From Streptomyces tateyamensis (lineage in GTDB: Bacteria > Actinomycetota > Actinomycetes > Streptomycetales > Streptomycetaceae), in assembly GCF_003205575.1 (NCBI RefSeq), contig NZ_PYBW01000040.1, positions 33,938 to 97,937 of the forward strand: DNA of 64,000 bases. The letters run 5' to 3'. Numbering within the stretch: position 1 is the stretch's first letter; every line of letters begins with the position of its first letter. A model generated the notes under the pieces. It saw nothing but the letters and a program-made list of their open reading frames with translations, made no database searches and was not told where the DNA came from. Below, piece by piece: positions 58,022-64,000 of this stretch. The translations under genes were made by a program, and so were the position numbers.

Positions 58022-60457
58022 ATGAGGGACATGTTCGACTGGCTCCGCGCGCACGACCCGGACCTCGCCGCGACCCGGCGGGCCGGGCGCACCGCCCTGG
58101 TGATGCCCGCCCTGTTCGCGTTCTGCACCGAGGTGCTGCACGCGCCGACGGTGGCTGGCTACGCCGCGTTCGGCGGCATCTCGATGCTGCTGCTGGTCGA
58201 CTTCTCCGGCCCGATGGCGGCCAGGCTGCGTGCCCAGGCCGGGCTGGCGCTGGCCTGGGCGGTGCTGATCACCCTGGGCACGCTGGCCGCCGGGAAGCTC
58301 TGGCTGGCCGTCACCGCGACCGTGCTGGTCGGCTTCGCGGTGCTGTTCGCCGGTGTGGTCAGCTCGGTGCTGGCGGGCAGCTCCACCGCGCTGCTGCTCG
58401 CCTTCGTGCTGCCGGTCAGCGCACCCGCACCGCTCGGGCAGTTGCCGGAGCGGCTGGCCGGTGCGGGTCTGGCGGCCTTGGTCGCGCTGCCGGCCGTCGC
58501 GCTGCTCTGGCCGCGCCCGGTGGCCGATCCGCTGCGGGCCCCCGCCGCGCTGGTCTGCCGCGCCGCCGCGCAGCAACTGCGCCTGGACACCGCCCGCCTG
58601 GACACCGCCCGCCTGGACACTGGGCGCGTGGACTCCGCGGGCCTGGACACCGGGCGCCCGGGCGGTGCAGGCGGGCACACCGCGCACCCCGGAGCGGCTG
58701 ACCGGAGCACCGCGGCCGACTGCTGGATGGCCGCCGAGCGCACCGCCGAAGCCGCCACCGCCCTGCGCACCGCCTTCGACGCGACCCCCTACCGCCCCAC
58801 CGGGCTTTCGCTCAGCTCCCGCGCGCTGGTCCGCCTGGTCGACGAGCTCACCTGGCTCTGCGCCGTGGTCGCCGACCGCCCCACCTACGCCGAGGCACCC
58901 CCCGCCTGCGACCCGGCCGCCCGCACCGTGCGGCTCGCCGTCGCCGACGTGCTGGAGCGCGCCGCCGACCTGCTCACCGACCTGCGCGCCGAGGTGGCCC
59001 CCCTGCGCGCGGCCGTGCGGCAGCTGGAGTCGGCGGTGGCCGGCCTGGAGCACAGCGCCACCGTCCGGCTGCCGGTGGACCGCGCGGTGGGCGAGCGCCC
59101 CGCCGAGGTCTACGGCTTCATCGCCACCCTCGACCTCTCGTTCCGGGCCCAGGAGCTCGGCTTCGCCGTGCGCCAGATCGCCGGCAACGTCGAACTGGCC
59201 GCCACCGCCTGGCAGCGCCGGTGGGCCGACCGCCTGCTCGGCCGCGAACCGGGCGCACTGACCGGACCGCTGGCCGCCGCCCGCGAGCGCGCCGCCGCCC
59301 ACCTGGGGCTGCGCTCGGTCTGGCTGCACAACAGCCTGCGCGGCGGGGTGGGCCTGGGCATCGCGGTGCTGCTGGCCGAGCTGACCAGTGTTCAGCACGG
59401 GTTCTGGGTGCTGCTCGGTACCCTCTCGGTGCTGCGTTCCAACGCGCTGAGTACCGGTCAGAACGCGGCCCGGGCGGTGGGCGGCACGCTGGTCGGCTCG
59501 GTGCTCGGCGCCGGACTCCTGCAACTGATCGGGCACCACGGCACCCTGCTCTGGCTGGTCCTGCCGGTCGCGGTGCTGTGCGCCGGGATCGCGCCCGCCG
59601 CGATCTCCTTCGCCGCCGGGCAGGCCGCCTTCACCGTCACCCTCGCGGTGCTGTTCAACATCGGCCAGGACCCGGACTGGCACATCGTGCTGCTGCGGAT
59701 CCAGGACATCGGGCTGGGCTGCGCCGTGAGCCTGGTGGTGGCGCTCTTCTTCTGGCCGCGCGGCGCGGCCGCCGCGGTGGACAAGGCGCTGGCCGAGGCC
59801 TACACCGACAGCGCCGGCTACCTGGCCGGTGCCGTGGACTACGCGCTCGGCCACGCCGGCACGGCCGCGCCGGAGCGCGAGCGCCGCACCGCGGCCGCCG
59901 CCGCTCGCCGACTGGACGACGCCTACCGCAGCTACCTGGCCGAGCGCGGCGCCAAGCCGCTCTCACTGGCCGACACCACCACGCTGGTCACCGGCGTGGT
60001 CGGCCTGCGGCTGGCCGCCGACGCGGTGGTCTCGCTCTGGCAGCACCCGGCGCGGCCGACCGCGACCGACGGGGAGGGTGTTGGCGGGGCCGAGCGCTCG
60101 GCCGAGTGTGGGGCCGACTGCCGGGCCGTCGGCGTCACCGGGCCTGGGGCCGAGCGCGGGGCCTTCAGCGAGACCGAGACCGAGGCGCACCGGGCCATCC
60201 AGGGCGCGACCACCCGGGTCACAGCCTGGTACCGGGGCCTGGCCCGCACGCTGGACGGGCGCAGCCCGCTGCCCAGCCCGGTCGAGCTGCACCCCGAAGC
60301 CGCCGCCCGGTTGGTGGGGTCGGTGCGCAGTGAGCTCACCGACCCGCAGGGCCGGGCCACCCCGACCGCGGTCCGGCTGATCTGGACCCGCGACCACGTG
60401 GACGTGGCCCGCCGGCTCCAGCCCAGCCTGGCCGCGGCGGTGACGGGGCACGAGTAG
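58022..60457 (+). CDS. FUSC-family inner-membrane transporter
   Basis: 811 residues; ATG 58022 or ATG 58031. Two hydrophobic blocks (residues 25-180 and 440-580) each with about six helices flank soluble domains, as in FUSC/aromatic acid exporter proteins. The second block includes GFWVLLGTLSVLRSNALSTG. Residues 188-212 are five LDTAR-like repeats in the first soluble domain. The family exports aromatic acids or siderophores; the cargo is unknown. Confidence 0.85.
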   Translation: MRDMFDWLRAHDPDLAATRRAGRTALVMPALFAFCTEVLHAPTVAGYAAFGGISMLLLVDFSGPMAARLRAQAGLALAWAVLITLGTLAAGKLWLAVTATVLVGFAVLFAGVVSSVLAGSSTALLLAFVLPVSAPAPLGQLPERLAGAGLAALVALPAVALLWPRPVADPLRAPAALVCRAAAQQLRLDTARLDTARLDTGRVDSAGLDTGRPGGAGGHTAHPGAADRSTAADCWMAAERTAEAATALRTAFDATPYRPTGLSLSSRALVRLVDELTWLCAVVADRPTYAEAPPACDPAARTVRLAVADVLERAADLLTDLRAEVAPLRAAVRQLESAVAGLEHSATVRLPVDRAVGERPAEVYGFIATLDLSFRAQELGFAVRQIAGNVELAATAWQRRWADRLLGREPGALTGPLAAARERAAAHLGLRSVWLHNSLRGGVGLGIAVLLAELTSVQHGFWVLLGTLSVLRSNALSTGQNAARAVGGTLVGSVLGAGLLQLIGHHGTLLWLVLPVAVLCAGIAPAAISFAAGQAAFTVTLAVLFNIGQDPDWHIVLLRIQDIGLGCAVSLVVALFFWPRGAAAAVDKALAEAYTDSAGYLAGAVDYALGHAGTAAPERERRTAAAAARRLDDAYRSYLAERGAKPLSLADTTTLVTGVVGLRLAADAVVSLWQHPARPTATDGEGVGGAERSAECGADCRAVGVTGPGAERGAFSETETEAHRAIQGATTRVTAWYRGLARTLDGRSPLPSPVELHPEAAARLVGSVRSELTDPQGRATPTAVRLIWTRDHVDVARRLQPSLAAAVTGHE
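58583..58657 (+). repeat. Five 15-bp in-frame repeats in the FUSC gene
   Basis: Consecutive units CTGGACACCGCCCGC, the same again, then three variants encode LDTAR, LDTAR, LDTGR, VDSAG and LDTGR. The regularity suggests recent slippage expansion. Confidence 0.85.
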
Positions 60458-60485
60458 AGCTGACCAACCGGCGTGTGACGACCGG

Positions 60486-61058
60486 TCAGCGGACCACGTC
60501 GAAGACCTGCTTCTGCAGGCCGTTGGGGTACACCGCGTGCTCGACCAGGGCCAGCTTCTGGGTGTCCTTGTCGGTGGTGCTGAACAGCCGCTTGCCCGCG
60601 CCCAGCAGCAGCGGGAAGACCAGCAGGTGGTAGCGGTCGATCAGACCGGCGTCGGAGAGCCCCTGGTTGAGCGCGGCGCTGCCGTGCACGATGATCGGGC
60701 CGCCCTCGGTCTCCTTCAGCGCGGCGACCTCGTCCAGCGAGCGCAGGATGGCCGTCTCGCCCCAGTTGTCGACCAGCTGGTCCTCGGCCAGCGTGGTGGA
60801 GACCACGTACTTGGGGATCGCCTTGTAGTGGGCGAACTCCGCCATGTCCGGCCAGACCGGGCTGAACGCCTGGTAGCTGACCCGGCCCAGCAGCATCGCG
60901 GTGGACTCCTCCTGCTCGCGGCCCTTGAGCTCGAAGGCCTCGGGGAGGAAGTCGATGTCCTTGAAGGTCCAGCCGGCGTTGCGGTAACCGGCCTCGCCGC
61001 CGGGGGAGTCCACGACGCCGTCGAGCGAGATGAACGCGGAGCTGATCAGGGTGCGCAT
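60486..61058 (-). CDS. RibD C-terminal/dihydrofolate-reductase-like protein
   Basis: 190 residues from ATG 61058 (SD not obvious). FISLDGVVDSPGGE at the start, MLLGRVSYQAFSPVWP and IIVHGSAALNQGLSDAGLIDRYHLLVFPLLLG further on are typical of the RibD_C/DHFR-like family common in actinomycetes. It likely binds NADPH or F420; no reaction is established for this group. It is downstream of the ArsR-SRPBCC pair on the same strand. Confidence 0.87.
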   Translation of the reverse strand: MRTLISSAFISLDGVVDSPGGEAGYRNAGWTFKDIDFLPEAFELKGREQEESTAMLLGRVSYQAFSPVWPDMAEFAHYKAIPKYVVSTTLAEDQLVDNWGETAILRSLDEVAALKETEGGPIIVHGSAALNQGLSDAGLIDRYHLLVFPLLLGAGKRLFSTTDKDTQKLALVEHAVYPNGLQKQVFDVVR

Positions 61059-61120
61059 GGGAGGTTCCTTGCTGTGTAGGTGTGCAGGTGTGCAGGTGTA
61101 AGAGGAAGGGAGGAGGTCGG

Positions 61121-61858
61121 TCAGGCGAAGAGGTCGGTCAGCCACTGCTGCCAGGCGGCCTCGGCACCGGCCGGGGCCGGGCCGAAGAGGTGGTGGCCGG
61201 TCAGCACCACTCCCGGGCCGTGGTGGAAGGAGAAGATGCCGTCGGCGGTGCGCAGCTGCAGGTGCTCCTCGTTGGACCAGGTCACCTCGCCGTCCAGGAC
61301 CGGCAGGCCCTCCGGACGGGCCTGCACCCGGGCGCCGACGGGGGGCCGGTCCGGCAGCGCGAGCCCGCGGGCCAGCACCGTGCCGAGCTGCTCGGCCGAC
61401 TGTCCGGCAGGCATCGCGAGGGCGAAGACCGGGACGGCGGTGCGGCCGGGAAAGTGCGTCAGGTACTCGGCGAGCGTGTGCAGGTGGAAGGGCCAGCCGC
61501 GGCGCAGCGCGTCGTACTCGTCCTGCCAGTCGTCGCCGAGCAGGCCGCTGTGCACCAGGCGGAGCACGGTGCTGCCGCCCGCACGGCCCTCGATCAGGTA
61601 CTCGAAGGCCATGAACCGGCCGTCCTCGGCGGTGGCGGTGCGGGTCGCGAACCGCTTGCCGGGCTCGAAGGCGGTGATCACCGCCTGCGCGACGTGGCCG
61701 CCGGTGTCCATCGAGGCGGTGCCGCCCTCGCGCGGCTCGACCTCGTTGCGGCCCATGAACCAGGCGTCGATGCCCGGCCCGGTGGCGATCGCGGCCCAGA
61801 CCTGCTCGGGGTCGGCCGGCAGGGGGGTGCTCAGCTCGATCTCGAAGGGGTGCGTCAT
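61121..61858 (-). CDS. SRPBCC/AHSA1-family protein
   Basis: 245 residues. The N-terminal half is an AHSA1-like START fold: ELSTPLPADPEQVWAAIATGPGIDAWF, and DGRFMAFEYLIEG. A second, shorter related half follows (residues 150-245). It is translationally coupled (ATGA) to the ArsR-type regulator upstream. Such pairs are common; the ligand is unknown. Confidence 0.87.
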   Translation of the reverse strand: MTHPFEIELSTPLPADPEQVWAAIATGPGIDAWFMGRNEVEPREGGTASMDTGGHVAQAVITAFEPGKRFATRTATAEDGRFMAFEYLIEGRAGGSTVLRLVHSGLLGDDWQDEYDALRRGWPFHLHTLAEYLTHFPGRTAVPVFALAMPAGQSAEQLGTVLARGLALPDRPPVGARVQARPEGLPVLDGEVTWSNEEHLQLRTADGIFSFHHGPGVVLTGHHLFGPAPAGAEAAWQQWLTDLFA

Positions 61859-62526
61859 GGTCTGTCGTCCTGTTCTGGCGGTTCCGGCGGTTCTGGTTGT
61901 TCCGGCTGATCCGGGTGTTCCGGTACGGGATTTGCTGCGGTGAGCGGTGCGGCGGGGATCTGGTGCAGCGCGACCACCACCCGGTGACTGCGCCCGCCGT
62001 CGGCGGACTCGTCGTGGTAGCGGCTGACCAGGGCCGCGACGGCCTCTGTCAGCTCCGCGGCGAAGGCGGTGCGGTCGGCCGCGGTGGCGAAGCGGACCTC
62101 GGCGTCCAGGCCGAAGGTGGCGACCCGGCGCCGGGCCCTGGCCGCGCCGGTGACCAGTGCCCCCACCTCCTGGACCAGGCGGGCCCCGAGCGCGAGCAGC
62201 CAGTGGGCCGACAACTGGTCCGGGGAGCGCGAGGGGTCGGGGCTGACCTCGGCCAGCGCACTGGGCGAGATCACGTAGGACGCGGCCGTCGCGCGGTACA
62301 CCCGCTCGGTGACGTTGCCCTTGCGCCGCTCCTCGGCGAGCTCGACCAGGCCGTGCCGCTCCAGTTCCTTGAGGTGGTAGTTGACTTTCTGTCGGGCCAG
62401 GCCCAGGCGCCCGGCCAGCATGGCGGCCGAGCCCGGCTCGGCCAGCGCGGCGAGGATCCGGGACCGCATCGGGTCCAGCGAAGCCTCGGCGGCGGCACGG
62501 TCTTCGATCACAGCGACGTCCAGCAC
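61855..62526 (-). CDS. ArsR-family winged-helix regulator
   Basis: 223 residues from GTG 62526, close to a GGAGG; a later GTG is possible. The winged helix (LDPMRSRILAALAEPGSAAM, LGLARQKVNYHLKELERHGLV) is typical of ArsR/HTH_20 regulators. The C-terminal half is larger than in metal sensors, with no Cys metal site, and ends in a Pro/Glu-rich tail. It overlaps the SRPBCC gene and probably represses this operon through the upstream dyad. Confidence 0.85.
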   Translation of the reverse strand: MLDVAVIEDRAAAEASLDPMRSRILAALAEPGSAAMLAGRLGLARQKVNYHLKELERHGLVELAEERRKGNVTERVYRATAASYVISPSALAEVSPDPSRSPDQLSAHWLLALGARLVQEVGALVTGAARARRRVATFGLDAEVRFATAADRTAFAAELTEAVAALVSRYHDESADGGRSHRVVVALHQIPAAPLTAANPVPEHPDQPEQPEPPEPPEQDDRP

Positions 62527-62543
62527 CCCTCCAGGATGCGACC

Positions 62544-62559
62544 GACAAAAAAATTTGTC
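62544..62559. promoter_or_regulatory. Operator-like dyad GACAAA-N4-TTTGTC upstream of the ArsR-type gene
   Basis: A perfect 6-base inverted repeat sits 18 bases before the start. On the minus strand it overlaps a TTGACA that could be the -35 element, a typical autorepression arrangement. Confidence 0.6.
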
Positions 62560-62888
62560 AAGGAGGGGAAGCTTGTCGGTGTGTTGCGCGATGGGTCGCG
62601 GTCGGCTCCGATGGGGCCTTACTCCAGGGCGTTCTACTTGGACGTCGTCACCACCGGAACCGTGCTCGGCGCGCGACCGACCGACTCGCCCGAGCGGGCC
62701 GACGAGGCGCAGCCGGTCCGGCCGTAGGCTGCCGCCGGCCCCGCTCGCGGGTCGGCCGGCCGACAGGGCGTCAGCACGCCGCCCGGGGGACCATCGAGGT
62801 GAGAAACCGGGTCGCGGCGGACCGATGAGTTCGCCCGTTCCGAGCAGTCTGCATTCCCGACCGACCACCGACTCAGCGGGAGTACGCC

Positions 62889-63518
62889 ATGGGCCTCATC
62901 CACCTCGCCCTGTTCACCACCCTCGACCTCGTCGGGCAGGCGCCCGGCGGCCCCGACGAGGACCCGGCGGACTTCCGCTTCGGCGGCTGGCAGGTGCCCC
63001 TGCTGGACGAAGTCGCCGGCGCCCAGGTCGACGCCGCCTACCAGGGCACCGACGCCCTGCTGCTCGGCCGGCGGACGTACGACATCTTCGCCGCCTACTG
63101 GCCGAAGGCCGGGGACAACCCGTTCGCCGCCCTGTTCAACAGCGTCCCGAAGTACGTGGCCTCCCGCGGCAGGCCCGACCTCACCTGGGCGGGCTCCACG
63201 CAGCTCGGGCCGGACCTGCCCGCCGCGGTGCGCGAGATCCGCGACCGGCACGAGCACGTGAAGGTGGTCGGCAGCCTGGACCTGGTGCAGACCCTGCTGC
63301 GCGAGAAGCTGTTCGACCGGATGGACCTGTGGGTCCACCCGATCGTCCTCGGCACCGGGAAGAAGGTCTTCGCCGGCGGCGCGGTCCCCACCAACGTCAC
63401 GCTGCTCGAACCGCCGGTCGCCAGCCCGCGCGGCACCGTCCTGCTGCGCTACGGGTTGGCCGAGGGCACGCCCGCCACCGGGGACATGGCCGCACTCCCC
63501 GAGGACACCGAGGGCTGA
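62889..63518 (+). CDS. RibD C-terminal/dihydrofolate-reductase-like protein (second copy)
   Basis: 209 residues from ATG 62889. LFTTLDLVGQAPGGPDED, LLLGRRTYDIFAAYWP and VVGSLDLVQTLLREKLFDRMDLWVHPIVLGTGKK are family motifs. It is divergent from the ArsR-SRPBCC operon, so two members of this family flank the regulator. The proteins are related only distantly. Confidence 0.88.
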   Translation: MGLIHLALFTTLDLVGQAPGGPDEDPADFRFGGWQVPLLDEVAGAQVDAAYQGTDALLLGRRTYDIFAAYWPKAGDNPFAALFNSVPKYVASRGRPDLTWAGSTQLGPDLPAAVREIRDRHEHVKVVGSLDLVQTLLREKLFDRMDLWVHPIVLGTGKKVFAGGAVPTNVTLLEPPVASPRGTVLLRYGLAEGTPATGDMAALPEDTEG

Positions 63519-63768
63519 GGCCGGCGGCCGAGGAGGAGCCCCCGGCCACAGTGAGCTTTCGCCATCGTCGAACGTGCTGGTCAGAGCCTCTGGCGTGGTG
63601 CTCAGCCGGGGTGCTCGGGCTGGTCATGGGCGGGAGTCTGCCGTCTTGATCGTTCGTCAGGTGGGCGGCATAGAGGTCCCGTCACGCCGGCCCACACACA
63701 ACGCACCGTGCCAGGGCGATACGGTGACTTCGTGCGATGGGGATGCGCATTTGGGGGAAGGGGTCACC

Positions 63769-64000
63769 TTGATCGACAGGCCTGATGAGAGCAGTCAACG
63801 AGACCCCGAGCCGCGACCGGACCTGGCGCGGCGCTCGGCACCGTTTCTGCCCGCCGATAGCGAGATCCGGCAGGTGTTCGTCTGCCAGAGCGCGCCGAAC
63901 TTCTTGTACTTCGTCGTTACTTATCTCACCGGACTGACGATGTTCGTGAACAAGTACCGTTGCGTGGCGGCCACCCGAGACGCCATCCCTTGTTCTTCGC
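63769..64000 (+). CDS. Membrane-associated protein of unknown function, cut by right edge
   Basis: From a TTG at 63769, 7 bases after GGGGAAGG, the frame is open to the window end (77 codons). After a polar N-terminus it reads EIRQVFVCQSAPNFLYFVVT and LTMFVNKYRCVAATR, similar to a common streptomycete family with a short hydrophobic hairpin followed by NKYR-type PH-like strands. The start is uncertain. Confidence 0.5.
   Translation, partial: MIDRPDESSQRDPEPRPDLARRSAPFLPADSEIRQVFVCQSAPNFLYFVVTYLTGLTMFVNKYRCVAATRDAIPCSS

Overview
The window is very GC-rich DNA with dense, overlapping ATGA/GTGA/TTGA gene junctions. It carries many families typical of streptomycetes: DUF397/XRE pairs, type VII-secretion-like proteins, a family 2 terpene cyclase, a spore-associated-protein-like domain and Tat-exported oxidases. 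A Streptomycetaceae chromosome (Streptomyces or Kitasatospora) is the natural reading; the genus cannot be settled from this sequence.

Bases 1-18957 are the right-hand part of a RiPP cluster, and it is the most interesting region. Fourteen same-strand genes, nearly all overlapping by 1-25 bases, encode: a SpaB_C-type elimination protein (cut by the left edge), a pyridine-synthase-like protein, a SagB-type azoline oxidase, an ocin-ThiF-like leader-binding partner, a YcaO cyclodehydratase ending in a PxPxP tail, an unusual cytochrome P450 with a C-terminal carrier-protein-like tail, an AMP ligase, a second unusual P450, a LanB-type glutamylating dehydratase, a PNPOx-like flavoprotein, a second YcaO without PxPxP paired with TfuA, a cobalamin-type radical SAM enzyme and an SDR. 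The core set matches thiopeptide synthesis (azoles, dehydroamino acids, [4+2] pyridine macrocycle). The YcaO-TfuA pair predicts a thioamide, and the P450-carrier/AMP-ligase/B12-rSAM/SDR set predicts an activated side-acid or C-methylation branch. The precursor gene is not visible and presumably lies left of the window.

Bases 19000-34650 are ordinary accessory chromosome: a USP-like protein, a beta-lactamase-fold protein that has lost its catalytic motifs, an MFS transporter converging on a GNAT gene without its own stop, a two-component system, an XRE-DUF397 pair facing a cassette of very small Cys-rich ORFs, a gene split by an in-frame UGA, an atypical pyrF, a secreted phosphoesterase, three phased operator-like repeats, and a type VII-secretion-like operon.

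Bases 34650-49400 hold a transposase remnant fused to an aldo/keto reductase pseudogene, an intact aldo/keto reductase, a flavodoxin-like protein with a divergent TetR regulator, a MecA_N-type penicillin-binding protein, an orphan 2-methylisoborneol-synthase-like cyclase, a YcnI-like copper protein, a GH27-ricin enzyme, an orphan DUF190 protein, an enoyl-CoA hydratase and a membrane-anchored SapA-like protein. Bases 49600-64000 hold a DoxX protein, a Tat-exported BBE-like oxidase, the proton-translocating transhydrogenase pntA-pntB, a secreted papain-like protease, a chloramphenicol-phosphotransferase-like kinase, a FUSC transporter, an ArsR-SRPBCC operon between two RibD/DHFR-like proteins, and a gene cut by the right edge. 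No rRNA, tRNA, CRISPR array or intact insertion sequence was seen.
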